Positions 26,713-36,184 of a stretch of DNA of 64,000 nucleotides are shown here, in pieces (position 1 is the stretch's first letter; each line of letters starts with the position of its first letter). The notes under the pieces were generated by a model. It saw only the letters and a program-made list of their open reading frames with translations, did no database searches and had not been told where the DNA came from. The position numbers and the translations under genes are program-made. The stretch comes from Roseimaritima sediminicola (GTDB lineage Bacteria; Planctomycetota; Planctomycetia; Pirellulales; Pirellulaceae), in NCBI RefSeq assembly GCF_009618275.1, contig NZ_WIAD01000002.1, forward strand, positions 186,001 to 250,000, read 5' to 3'.

Positions 26713-27719
26713 CCGCTGCATCCCATCCTTCCGACACGGGCCAGACGTTCGCAGGCCGCAAGGGCCGAAGACCCGCCGCGGTCGGTGTCGATCCGGCGAC
26801 CCTGATGCGGATCAAGCACTTGGTGTTGCGAGCCAAAACGGTCGTGGAAGGCTTTTTCAGCGGCTCGCACCGCAGCCCGTTCCACGGTTTTTCGGCGGAG
26901 TTCAGCGAGTACCGGCCGTATACGGTGGGAGCCGACCTGAAGAACTTGGACTGGAAACTGTACGCCCGCTCGGACCGCTTCTACGTCAAGCAGTTCGAGG
27001 ACGAGACCAGCCGCCGCTGTTACTTCGTGGTCGACCAAAGCCGGTCGATGTCGTTCGCCGCCCAGGGCTACAGCAAAGCCGAGTACGCCAAGACCGTGGC
27101 CGCGACGCTGGCCTATTACCTGACGCTCAGCCGTGACCTGGTGGGATTGATGACGTTCGATTCGGGCATCGGCGACTACCTGCCGGCACGCCATCGCCAC
27201 GGTCATTTGCGACAGCTGATGATCTGTCTGGAACGAGCCGAAACGGGACGGGGCACGGACCTGACCTTGCCGCTGGACCGGATCGCGGCGACGATTCGCA
27301 AACGTGGAATGATCGTCCTGATCAGCGATATGTTGACGCCGCTGGACGAGATGCGCACGCGGCTGGGCTATCTGCGCAGTCGCGGCCACGAAGTCATCAT
27401 CCTGCGAGTCTTGGATCCTGCGGAAATCGATTTTCGTTTAACCGGTCCGTCGCTGGTCGTGGATTTGGAAAGCGATCAAGAGATGACCATCGATCCGGCC
27501 GGTGCGGCCCAAGGTTACCAGCAACGTTTTGCCCAGCACGAAGCGGAACTGCGTTCGATCTGCAACGACCTGGGCGTGGATTATTACCGGCTGCCCACCG
27601 ACGCTCCGCTGGACACCGCGCTGTTCGATCTGATCAACGCCCAGTCACGACGCGGCCGCACGGTGATGCGAAACCGGCGGGCGAGTGCGCCGGTCCAATC
27701 CGGAGGGGCGAAACGATGA
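26709..27719 (+). CDS. DUF58 protein, MoxR partner
   Basis: A 336-residue soluble protein with the DUF58 signature FSEYRPYTVGADLKNLDWKL, then YARSDRFYVKQFEDETSRRC. The rest has a VWA-like fold with a reduced metal site (FVVDQSRSM) and a distinctive ISDMLTPLDEMRTRL segment. DUF58 proteins are encoded almost always with MoxR and are thought to be its adaptor or substrate. It is coupled at both ends by 4-nt overlaps. A second, diverged DUF58 gene lies at 49720-50583 without a MoxR beside it. Confidence 0.92.
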   Translation: MTAASHPSDTGQTFAGRKGRRPAAVGVDPATLMRIKHLVLRAKTVVEGFFSGSHRSPFHGFSAEFSEYRPYTVGADLKNLDWKLYARSDRFYVKQFEDETSRRCYFVVDQSRSMSFAAQGYSKAEYAKTVAATLAYYLTLSRDLVGLMTFDSGIGDYLPARHRHGHLRQLMICLERAETGRGTDLTLPLDRIAATIRKRGMIVLISDMLTPLDEMRTRLGYLRSRGHEVIILRVLDPAEIDFRLTGPSLVVDLESDQEMTIDPAGAAQGYQQRFAQHEAELRSICNDLGVDYYRLPTDAPLDTALFDLINAQSRRGRTVMRNRRASAPVQSGGAKR

Positions 27720-29866
27720 GCTGGCTCGCTCCGGCCTACCTGCTCGGCGCCCTGGCCATCGGATTGCCGATCCTGTTTCATCTGGTTCGTCAGCGACCAC
27801 GCGAGCGGATGGTGTTCAGTTCGCTGATGTTTCTCCAGCCGACGCCGCCACGACTGACGCGCCGCAGCCGATTGGACGACCTGCTCCTGCTGGCTCTGCG
27901 AATCCTGGTTATTTTGCTGTTGGCCTTTGCCTTTACCCGGCCCTTCTTCCGCAGTGATTCCGCGACGCAGTGGAAACCGCCGGGCCGCGACGTGTTGATC
28001 CTGGTCGATACCAGTGCCAGCATGCGCCAGACCGGCGTCTGGGACCAGGTGCAGCGGCATGTACGAGAAACACTCGACGACCTCGACACGGACGATCGCG
28101 TGGGACTGGTCGCCTTTGATCTTCAACCTCGCACATTGGTGGACCTGGCGTCGGAAGATCCGGAAGCGTCCGCCGGCGAAGCCATCGAGACGGCTATGCG
28201 GTCGCTGCGGCCGGGCTGGGCGCGCGGAGATCTACCCCGGGCGCTGACGAGTGCCGCCGATCAACTGGACACGGTGGTCGGCAGCCAAGACGCGAACCAC
28301 GAGAAACGCCTGGTGGTGATCAGCGACTTGCAGGCCGAGCCCATGTTGCCGGATCTGCAGGGGTTCCCCTGGCCTGCCGACGTGGAAGTGCAATTAAAAC
28401 GCGTGGCGGCCGAAGCGACCACCAATGCGGCCGTCAGCTTATTATCCGCCCGCGAAGGCGAAGCCGATTCGCAATCCAGACCGGCGGGTCGAAGGGCGCG
28501 CGTTTACAACTCGCCACGTTCCCAGCAAGCGCAGTTCGCGCTTCGCTGGATCGACGCCCAAGGCCAACCGCTCGAGCCGCGGCCGATTTCGACCAACGTG
28601 CCGCCAGGGCAAACGCGAGTCGTGCGTGTGCCCGAGCCGCCCCGGGACGCGGTCGCACTAGAACTGACCGGCGACCAACAGCCTTTCGATAATCGCTGGT
28701 ATGTTGCGGAAGCCGAACCGCAACAGCAGACGCTGCTGTTTTTGGGGGAGGATCGCAGCGAGCCGCGAGAGTCGTTGTCGTACTACCTGCAGCGCGCCGC
28801 CCTGGACACGCCGCGGCGAAGCATCTCCTTTCAAACCGCGCCTGCCGAATCGAACGATTGGCAGGCATGGGAGGCCGGCGAGCTGGCGATGGTGGTTGTG
28901 GCCACGCCGCTCGCTGCGGATGCGGCGGACCCCCTGATCCGCTGGATGGACGAGGGCGTGAACGTGTTGACCGTATTGGCCCAGCCGATCGAAGACCCGC
29001 AGGCCGTCGAGCAATTTCTGCACAAGTTGATCGCACGAGAGGAAACCGCCGCGGCGAGCTTGCAGGTTCGCGAAGCCGAAGTGCCGGACTACGCCCTGCT
29101 GGGCGACATCGATTTTGGCGATCCGTTGTTTTCGATCTTCGCGGATCCCCGCTTCAGCGACTTCAGCAAAATCCGCTTTTGGTCGCATCGTCAAATTAAT
29201 ATTCCTGAAAGCGACGGAGCGGTTTTTCAGACGCTGGCCCGGTTCGACGACGGGGATCCGGCCCTGCTGCGGTATGCGGGCCGGCGGGGGCAGTTGTGGG
29301 TGTTGGCTGCGGGTTGGCAGCCCTCCGCTAGCCAGCTCGCTCTGTCGACCAAGTTTCTGCCGTTGATGGCCAGAATGATGGATGCGAACGCGGGCGAGTC
29401 GCGATCGCTGCAACGGCACTTCGTCGGCGATCCCATACCTGCTTCGGCCACCGGGTATCGGCGTTTGCCTGGCCCTGAAGGACGTGGCCCTGAGGGACGT
29501 GGGCCTGAGGGACGTGGGCCTGAGGGACGTGAGCTGGACGACAGCGCGGAAGAGCCCAGTCCGGCGGCTTTCGACACACCGGGCCGCTATCAATTCGACT
29601 CGAAGGATTCGTCGCGAACCTTGGCTTTCAATGTGGATCCGGCCGAAAGCGAATGGGAACCCATCGACGCCGACGTCCTGGCATCGCTGGATGTGAGGAT
29701 GGCCGGAGCCGAGCTCACCGTCGAACAACGTGCCCAGCAGGAACGGCAGAAACGCGATGTCGAACTGGAAGCCGGCCAACAATGGTGGCGTTGGTTGGTG
29801 GTCGCGGCCCTGGGAGTGCTGTTGGCCGAAAGCGGCTGGGCGGCTTGGCGAACGCGTCGGATGTGA
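27716..29866 (+). CDS. BatA-like VWA membrane protein
   Basis: A 716-residue protein. The BatA N-terminal region has two membrane segments (LAPAYLLGALAIGLPILFHL and LLLLALRILVILLLAFAF) flanking RPRERMVFSSLMFL. The VWA domain follows with a complete MIDAS start, ILVDTSASMRQTG. A long periplasmic part and a final membrane helix (WLVVAALGVLLAESGWAAW) complete it. A four-unit 15-bp tandem repeat (29471-29530) encodes PEGRG copies in a linker near residue 590. It probably forms the membrane-bound target of the MoxR/DUF58 pair. Coupled to DUF58 by a 4-nt overlap. Confidence 0.88.
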   Translation: MSWLAPAYLLGALAIGLPILFHLVRQRPRERMVFSSLMFLQPTPPRLTRRSRLDDLLLLALRILVILLLAFAFTRPFFRSDSATQWKPPGRDVLILVDTSASMRQTGVWDQVQRHVRETLDDLDTDDRVGLVAFDLQPRTLVDLASEDPEASAGEAIETAMRSLRPGWARGDLPRALTSAADQLDTVVGSQDANHEKRLVVISDLQAEPMLPDLQGFPWPADVEVQLKRVAAEATTNAAVSLLSAREGEADSQSRPAGRRARVYNSPRSQQAQFALRWIDAQGQPLEPRPISTNVPPGQTRVVRVPEPPRDAVALELTGDQQPFDNRWYVAEAEPQQQTLLFLGEDRSEPRESLSYYLQRAALDTPRRSISFQTAPAESNDWQAWEAGELAMVVVATPLAADAADPLIRWMDEGVNVLTVLAQPIEDPQAVEQFLHKLIAREETAAASLQVREAEVPDYALLGDIDFGDPLFSIFADPRFSDFSKIRFWSHRQINIPESDGAVFQTLARFDDGDPALLRYAGRRGQLWVLAAGWQPSASQLALSTKFLPLMARMMDANAGESRSLQRHFVGDPIPASATGYRRLPGPEGRGPEGRGPEGRGPEGRELDDSAEEPSPAAFDTPGRYQFDSKDSSRTLAFNVDPAESEWEPIDADVLASLDVRMAGAELTVEQRAQQERQKRDVELEAGQQWWRWLVVAALGVLLAESGWAAWRTRRM
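29471..29530 (+). repeat. In-frame 15-bp tandem repeat (4 units)
   Basis: Four units of GGsCCTGArGGACGT encoding PEGRG-type pentapeptides inside the BatA-like gene. The last two units are identical, which suggests recent slippage and likely length variation between strains. Confidence 0.9.
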
Positions 29867-29910
29867 CGCGGGCAATACGATCGTTTCTCGAACCCTAGCG
29901 GGGACACCTC

Positions 29911-32900
29911 ATGGACGCACGTCTGAAACGTCAGCTGGTTGCGGTGGCACGTCGCCAACGGTCGGTGCGATTGTGGGCCGGCTGGGCTCTGGTCTGGACC
30001 GCGTTCGCCGTCGTCGGTTGGGGTGCGTGGTGGTATCGCGGCGCCGCCGACCAGGAACCCGCCGGTGCGACGATGAGTATGCTCTTCCCCTACGCCGGCG
30101 GGTGGATCTTGTTGATGGCCGCAGCGGTGGTGGCATTCGTCGTGGCCTTGGTGGTGTGGACGCGACGTGGCGACTGGAACGGCATCGCCCGGCGCGTCGA
30201 GGCACGTTTTCCGGCTTTGGATCAACGCTTGTTGACGGCCGTCCAGCAAGATCCTTCCGGCGGCGGCGGGTACTTACAGCAAGCGGTCCTGCAGCAGACG
30301 CTGCGCCATGGACGCACCCATTTGTGGGCCGAAGCCTATCCGGCGCGGCGGCTGTGGGCGCTGATCGGACTGAACCTGCCCGCCATGCTGTTGCTGTTGT
30401 GGGTGGCATCGCTGTGGGGGTGGTCGCGCGGTGAACCCGAGGTCGCCGCCGGCGGCGCTGCCACCGCGGCAAGTGTTCTGTCCATCGAAGTCCAACCGGG
30501 CGACGTAGAAATCGAACGCGGCTCGAGCGTGGTCGTGACGGCTCAGTTGCCCACGGCGATCGAACACGCCGAAGCCAAGCTGCAGACCACGGCGGGGGAC
30601 GCGAGGCAGACTTATCCCATGCGTCGCACTTTGGACGACCAGTCCGTGGCGGTCCATCTGCCGGCCGTCGAAGAAACGCTGGAATACTTTGTCGAGACGT
30701 CCGCCGGAAACAGTCGGTCGTATCAGATCACGGTATTCGAATACCCGGAACTGGTCCGCAGCGATGCTCGGCTGCGGTTTCCCAGTTACACGGGTGAAGC
30801 CCCCAAGTCGATCGAGGATACGCGGCGGGTGACAGCCGTGGAAGGAACGGAGCTGACGTGGACGTTTCGGTTGAACAAACCGGTTCGTCAAGCGGTCCTG
30901 CGTCCCGAGCAGGGCCAGGACATCACCTTGGACGCCGATCCGGCCGATCCACAGATCGTGACCACGACGCTGACCTTAACCGAATCCCGCCGCTGGACCT
31001 TGGTATTGAACGACGATCGCGGGCGGCAGAATAAATTTCCGCCGCGGCTGGTCGCCCGCGTTCTGCCCAACCAACAACCGCAGTTAAAGTTGGTCAGTGC
31101 CAGCGATGTGCGCGTCTCGCCGCTGGAGGAGCTGGTCGTCGGGGCGAGCGTTCGCGACGACTTCGGCGTTCGACGCGTGGGACTCAGCTACACCGTCCCG
31201 GGCTCGCCGCCGGTCGAAAAGGTTTTGCAGGAACAGATCGGCAAGGGGCAGGCGGCGGAGCTGGCGGAGCAGATTGATTTTGAAAGCCTGCGGGTCGAGC
31301 CCGACATGCTGTTGGCCTACCATTTTTGGGCCGAGGACATCGGTCCCGATGGCCAGCCCCGCCGTGTTCGCAGCGACATGTACTTTGCCGAAGTGCGGCC
31401 GTTTGAAGAGATCTTTCGCGAAGGCCAGGCTCCGCCGGGCGGGCAATCGTCCTCGCAGGGCCAAGGCGGACAGGGCCAGCAGGCGGAAGAATTAGCGGAG
31501 CTACAGAAACAGATCATCAACGCGACCTGGACGCTGGTGCGACGCGAAACCGGTGCTCAGCCCACGGCTACCTTTAAAGAAGACATCCAGCTGACGCTCG
31601 AGTCGCAGCAGACGGCTCGGGAGATGCTCGCGGCCATGCAGGCCGAACTGCAGGATCCCCAGTCGTTGGAATACGCCGAGGCCGCCGGGGCCGAAATGGA
31701 ACGTGCGATTACCGCCTTGACCGAGGCGGCACAGCCGGACCTGTCCGCCCTGCCCGCGGCGCTTGCCGACGAACAATCCGCGTATCAAGCTCTGCTACGA
31801 CTGCGGGCACGCGAATTCGAAGTGGTCCAGTCCCAGCAGAGTTCTTCCAGCAGCAGTAGTAGCAGTGCCGCGCGCCAGCAGATGCAGCGGCAGCTGGACC
31901 AGTTGGAGCTGAAGAATGACGAGAACCGCTACGAGGCCCAGCGGCAGGCGGAGACGCAAGAAGAAGCTGCCGATCGAGAGGCTCGACAAGTCCTGAACCG
32001 GCTGGCCGAATTGGCCCAGCGGCAACGGGACATGAACGAACAGATCCAGCAGCTGCAAACCGCCCTGCAAGCCGCCGAGACCGAAGCCGAAAAAGAAGAG
32101 ATCCAGCGGCAACTGAAACGGCTACGCGAGCAACAACAACAGCTGCTGCGCCAAGCCGATGAACTGGCCCAGCGGATGCAGGAAAACCAGTCATCCAACC
32201 CCACCATGCAGCAGACCCAGCAACAGCTGGAGGAGGCTCGCGAGAACGTCCAGCGGGCCGCCGACAGCCTGGCCAACAACAATCCCACTCAGGCCCTGGC
32301 CGCGGGTAGCCGAGCCGAAGAACAATTCGAACAGATGCGAGAGGAAGTGCGCCGAGAGACGGCCAACCAGTTCGAAGACGCCATGCGACAGATGCGTTCC
32401 GATGCCATCGAGCTGCAGCAGCAACAGGAAGAACTATCGGAGCAGATGCGGCGTCAGGACCGGCCGGCCGAAGCCGCTCCGGGGTTGCGTGCGCCGGAGT
32501 CCGAAGCAGCGCTCGGCGATGCGATGCGCGAGCAAAGCGAGCGTGTGGGCGAGCTGCTGGAGGACATGCAGCAGGTGGTCGAGGAAGCCGAGGCCAGTGA
32601 GCCGTTGCTGGCCGAACGGCTGTACGAGTCGCACCGTCAGGCTCAGCAGGATCAACTGCGTCGGCGGCTGGAGATGACCGGCGAACTGCTGGATCGAGGC
32701 TTGAACGAACAAGCCGACTCCTTCGAACGGATCGCCGGCGAACAAATCTCCGAGCTGCGCGAACAGATCGATTCGGCGGCTGAGACCGTGATCGGTGATG
32801 GCACCGAAGGCTTGCGGCGTGCTCGGGAAACGCTGGAAGACTTGAGTAGCGCGGTCGAACAAGAGATTGCCGAAGCCACCGGTCAACCGGCACCGCAAAC

Positions 32901-33699
32901 CGAGTCCGGCGAGCAGTCGTCAACATCCGGGCAGCGCAGCGGCGAACCCTCAGAGGCCGAAACCGGCAACGCCTCGGAGGAGCAGGCCGAACAGGGCCAG
33001 CCGGGCGAGCAGGATCAACAGGCCCAGCAAGGTGAACAGCCCCAGCGAGGTGAACAGCCCCAGCGAGGTGAACCGGGCCAGCGAAGTGAACAGAGCCGGC
33101 AGGATCAGCCGGGCCGGCCGGGCGAAGCATCGGCACAGCAGCCGAGCCAGGACGGTCAACCGACGCAGCAAGGCCAAGAAGGCCAGCAATCGCAGCAAGG
33201 CCAGTCATCGCAGCAAGGCCAGTCATCGCAGCCGGGCCAGCAGTCGCAACCCTCAGCACCGGGCCAACCGGGAGGCCGAGCGTCCGGAGAGCGTGAGCGG
33301 ATTCTCGACAGCCTTTCGGCTTCGTCCGATACTCGCGGCGGCGGCAATCCGCTGGCAGCGCCGCTGACCGGAGAGGGGTACCGAGAATGGTCCGATCGGT
33401 TGCGTGATGTCGAAGAATTGGTCGACGATCCGGAACTGAAAGCCGAAGCCCGGCGGATTCGGGAACGGGCCCGGGAGCTGCGGCGGCAATGGAGCCGGCA
33501 CAGCGAATCGCCGCAGTGGCCGCTGGTGACGGATATGATCGCCGAGCCGCTGGAGCGACTGGAGATGCGGGTTACGGAAGAATTAATTCGTCGCAGCGCC
33601 GAGAAGAACGCGGTCGTTCCGGTGGACCGCGATCCGGTTCCCGAAGCCTTTCGGCATGCCGTCGGCGAGTACTACGAACGGATTGGGAGCGGCCGGTGA
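29911..33699 (+). CDS. Giant membrane-anchored Gln-rich coiled-coil protein (DUF4175-like)
   Basis: A 1262-residue protein. Three N-terminal membrane helices lie at about 20-42, 65-87 and 148-171 (WALIGLNLPAMLLLLWVASL), followed by Ig-like beta segments to about 480. A very long coiled coil (about 600-1000) is rich in Gln, Glu and Arg (QQQLLRQADELAQRMQENQ). Low-complexity Gly/Gln/Ser tandem repeats (QRGEQPQRGEPGQ, SQQGQSSQQGQ) occupy about 1000-1130, and a conserved C-terminal helical block (YREWSDRLRDVEELVDD) ends the chain. It resembles the DUF4175-type proteins found in MoxR clusters of planctomycetes and proteobacteria. Role unknown; its size and topology suggest a periplasmic scaffold. 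The stop overlaps the next GTG. Confidence 0.82.
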   Translation: MDARLKRQLVAVARRQRSVRLWAGWALVWTAFAVVGWGAWWYRGAADQEPAGATMSMLFPYAGGWILLMAAAVVAFVVALVVWTRRGDWNGIARRVEARFPALDQRLLTAVQQDPSGGGGYLQQAVLQQTLRHGRTHLWAEAYPARRLWALIGLNLPAMLLLLWVASLWGWSRGEPEVAAGGAATAASVLSIEVQPGDVEIERGSSVVVTAQLPTAIEHAEAKLQTTAGDARQTYPMRRTLDDQSVAVHLPAVEETLEYFVETSAGNSRSYQITVFEYPELVRSDARLRFPSYTGEAPKSIEDTRRVTAVEGTELTWTFRLNKPVRQAVLRPEQGQDITLDADPADPQIVTTTLTLTESRRWTLVLNDDRGRQNKFPPRLVARVLPNQQPQLKLVSASDVRVSPLEELVVGASVRDDFGVRRVGLSYTVPGSPPVEKVLQEQIGKGQAAELAEQIDFESLRVEPDMLLAYHFWAEDIGPDGQPRRVRSDMYFAEVRPFEEIFREGQAPPGGQSSSQGQGGQGQQAEELAELQKQIINATWTLVRRETGAQPTATFKEDIQLTLESQQTAREMLAAMQAELQDPQSLEYAEAAGAEMERAITALTEAAQPDLSALPAALADEQSAYQALLRLRAREFEVVQSQQSSSSSSSSSAARQQMQRQLDQLELKNDENRYEAQRQAETQEEAADREARQVLNRLAELAQRQRDMNEQIQQLQTALQAAETEAEKEEIQRQLKRLREQQQQLLRQADELAQRMQENQSSNPTMQQTQQQLEEARENVQRAADSLANNNPTQALAAGSRAEEQFEQMREEVRRETANQFEDAMRQMRSDAIELQQQQEELSEQMRRQDRPAEAAPGLRAPESEAALGDAMREQSERVGELLEDMQQVVEEAEASEPLLAERLYESHRQAQQDQLRRRLEMTGELLDRGLNEQADSFERIAGEQISELREQIDSAAETVIGDGTEGLRRARETLEDLSSAVEQEIAEATGQPAPQTESGEQSSTSGQRSGEPSEAETGNASEEQAEQGQPGEQDQQAQQGEQPQRGEQPQRGEPGQRSEQSRQDQPGRPGEASAQQPSQDGQPTQQGQEGQQSQQGQSSQQGQSSQPGQQSQPSAPGQPGGRASGERERILDSLSASSDTRGGGNPLAAPLTGEGYREWSDRLRDVEELVDDPELKAEARRIRERARELRRQWSRHSESPQWPLVTDMIAEPLERLEMRVTEELIRRSAEKNAVVPVDRDPVPEAFRHAVGEYYERIGSGR

Positions 33700-36128
33700 T
33701 CATCGCGACGATCAAACTGGGCGCGCCCGAGTGGTTCGTTCCTTCGATCCTGGTCCTGGTCGTTGCTACCGCCGTCATCACCATCGGCTACTGGCATCGC
33801 ACGCTGCCGCTGTGGATGAAGCTGGTCGGCGGCGGGCTGAAACTGGTCGCCATCGCGGCTCTGGCGTTCTGTCTGTTGGAGCCCATGCGTCAGGGCGAAC
33901 GCCCTCGCCCCCAGGCTAACCTGGTGCCCATCGTGGTCGACGAGAGCGAGAGCATGTTGGTCGGGGCGAGCAATCGCGACACGGCTGCGGCGCAGCTGCA
34001 CGCGATGTTGAAGGACGAGCAACCGTGGCGAGTCCGCTTGGAGCAGGACTTCGCCGTTCGTTCCCACGCCTTCGCCGCCAAGCTGCACGGCGTGGAGTCT
34101 TTCGATGCGCTGGACTTCACCGGCACGGCGACCGCTTTGGGCGATGCGTTGGATACCGTCGCAGCCCGCTATCGCAATCGCCCCGTGGCCGGCGTGTTAT
34201 TGGTGACCGACGGCAATACCAGCGATGGCGGGGACCCGAGCCGACGTTGGCGCGAGCTTGGCGTGCCGGTCTATCCCGTCCTGCTCGAGAGGCCGCCGCT
34301 CGGGGACGTGCGGATCGAATCGACGACGATCAGCCAGAGCGATTTCGAAGCGGCACCGGTCACCTTGGACGTGCGGTTGGCCGCAGAGGGCCTAGCGGGC
34401 CAAGCCTGTGTGGTGGCACTTCTGGATGGAAAAAACGAACGCGTTGACGAGCGCGACGTCGAGGCGCCGGCCGATGGCGAAGGCTTGGACGTGCGGTTTC
34501 GTTTCCGTCCCGAACGCAGCGGCGTGCAGTTCTATACGGTCGCTTGCTACCTGAAATCCGAAGCCGACTCGTTCGAGGAGGGCACGTCGCGGCAGGAAGC
34601 AACGCTGGCCAACAATCGGCGGGTCGTGGCCGTCGATCGGCCGCGCGGACCTTTTCGCATCCTGTACATCGCCGGCCGACCGAACTGGGAATTTAAATTC
34701 CTGCGTCGCTCTCTGGCTGCGGACGCAGAAGTCGAGCTGACCGGATTGTTGAGGATCGCCAAACGACAACCCAAGTTTAACTTTCGCGATTCTTCTTTGG
34801 GGGATACGAATCCATTGTTCGCCGGTGTTGGCGGCACCGAGGAAGAGACGGCCGAGGAATCGGACGAGCCGGTGATCCTACGGCTGGGCGTCGAGCAGGC
34901 CGAGCAGTTGCGGGGCGGATTCCCCGCCGACGCGGCCGAGTTGTTTGCCTACGACGCGGTGATCCTGGACGACGTCGAAGCGGAATTCTTTACGACCGAC
35001 CAACAGTTGTTGCTGCGTCGCTTTGTGGCCGCTCGCGGCGGCGGCCTGATGATGCTCGGTGGTCAGGAATCCTTCGCCAAGGGAGATTACGATCAGACGC
35101 CCATCGGCGAGATGCTGCCCGTGTATCTGCGTCAGACAACGGCGGACACAACGCTCCGCTCGGCCGACGCCAGCGAGCCCCGGTTGTACCGCTATCGGTT
35201 GACACGAGCCGGGATGCTGCAGCCTTGGCTGCGACTGCGCACCAACGAGGTCGAAGAACGTTTTCGGCTGCAGCAAGCCGTCCCGCTTCACGTGTTAAAT
35301 CGTGCGCCCGCCATCAAACCGGCCGCCGAAATCCTGGCCACGGTCACCCCCGAAGTCGCCCCTGAGGACGCTCTGCCCGCTGTCGTCGCACAACGTTTCG
35401 GCAGCGGACGCACCGCGGCGGTGCTGGTCGGTGACCTGTGGCGTTGGTTCATGCGGCCGCAACCGGCGGGCGAAGCTGCACCCGGCAATCTCCTGGCCTC
35501 GGCGGGGCTTCTTCCGGGCGAGTCGGCCGAGGAGCCGGCCCAGCAATGGCGGCAGTGGGTGCGATGGTTGATCAGCGACGTGCCGAGACGAGTAGAGATC
35601 CACACGCCGGACGACGTCTCCAACCACCGGCCGCAAACCCTGAATGTTTTGGTCCGCGATGAATCATTCCTGCCCCTGGACAATGCCGCGGTGGAACTGC
35701 AGATCACGACGCCTGCCGGAGAACAGCTGACGATTCCCGCATCACAAGACCAGGAACAAGCCGGACGCTACCAAGCCACGTACTGGTCGCCTGAATCCGG
35801 CGGGTTCGCGGTACAAGCGGTGGTTCGCGACGAAGATGGATCGCTGCTGGGCGAAACCGAAACCGGCTGGGCCCTCGACCGAGCGGCGGCGGAGTATCGG
35901 CAACTGGAAATCAACCAGCCGTTGTTGCAGCGGATCGCGGACGAGACCGGCGGCCAGGTCATCCACCCGGACCACCTGGACGAGTTCGTCGCCGGGCTGT
36001 CGACCCGGAAGATGCCGGTGATGGAAACCTGGACCTATCCGCTGTGGCATCGGCCGTGGATGCTGCTGCTGGCCCTGGCCTGCCTGTGTACCGAATGGGG
36101 ACTGAGACGGTGGAAGGGATGGCCCTGA
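33696..36128 (+). CDS. VWA/glutamine-amidotransferase-like membrane protein
   Basis: An 810-residue protein. Two N-terminal helices (WFVPSILVLVVATAVITIGY and LVGGGLKLVAIAALAFCLL), a VWA domain with a degenerate MIDAS (IVVDESESML instead of DxSxS), Ig-like segments, then a class I glutamine-amidotransferase-like fold around 430-480 (YDAVILDDVEAEFFT, GGGLMMLGGQESFAKGDYDQ) and a C-terminal membrane helix (WMLLLALACLCTEWGL). The amidotransferase-like part has no visible nucleophilic Cys, so it is probably non-catalytic. Start: GTG overlapping the upstream stop (GTGA). It pairs with the BatA-like protein as the second VWA component. Confidence 0.85.
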   Translation: MIIATIKLGAPEWFVPSILVLVVATAVITIGYWHRTLPLWMKLVGGGLKLVAIAALAFCLLEPMRQGERPRPQANLVPIVVDESESMLVGASNRDTAAAQLHAMLKDEQPWRVRLEQDFAVRSHAFAAKLHGVESFDALDFTGTATALGDALDTVAARYRNRPVAGVLLVTDGNTSDGGDPSRRWRELGVPVYPVLLERPPLGDVRIESTTISQSDFEAAPVTLDVRLAAEGLAGQACVVALLDGKNERVDERDVEAPADGEGLDVRFRFRPERSGVQFYTVACYLKSEADSFEEGTSRQEATLANNRRVVAVDRPRGPFRILYIAGRPNWEFKFLRRSLAADAEVELTGLLRIAKRQPKFNFRDSSLGDTNPLFAGVGGTEEETAEESDEPVILRLGVEQAEQLRGGFPADAAELFAYDAVILDDVEAEFFTTDQQLLLRRFVAARGGGLMMLGGQESFAKGDYDQTPIGEMLPVYLRQTTADTTLRSADASEPRLYRYRLTRAGMLQPWLRLRTNEVEERFRLQQAVPLHVLNRAPAIKPAAEILATVTPEVAPEDALPAVVAQRFGSGRTAAVLVGDLWRWFMRPQPAGEAAPGNLLASAGLLPGESAEEPAQQWRQWVRWLISDVPRRVEIHTPDDVSNHRPQTLNVLVRDESFLPLDNAAVELQITTPAGEQLTIPASQDQEQAGRYQATYWSPESGGFAVQAVVRDEDGSLLGETETGWALDRAAAEYRQLEINQPLLQRIADETGGQVIHPDHLDEFVAGLSTRKMPVMETWTYPLWHRPWMLLLALACLCTEWGLRRWKGWP

Positions 36129-36184
36129 GCACGCCACAACCTGCTGCCCCCACGAACCATCCCGCCCGAAATCACGAGGGATTA

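Noticed and set aside
31709-33259. Open frame of 516 codons on the minus strand
   Set aside because: Antisense to the coiled-coil gene; Arg/Pro/Ala-rich with no domain.
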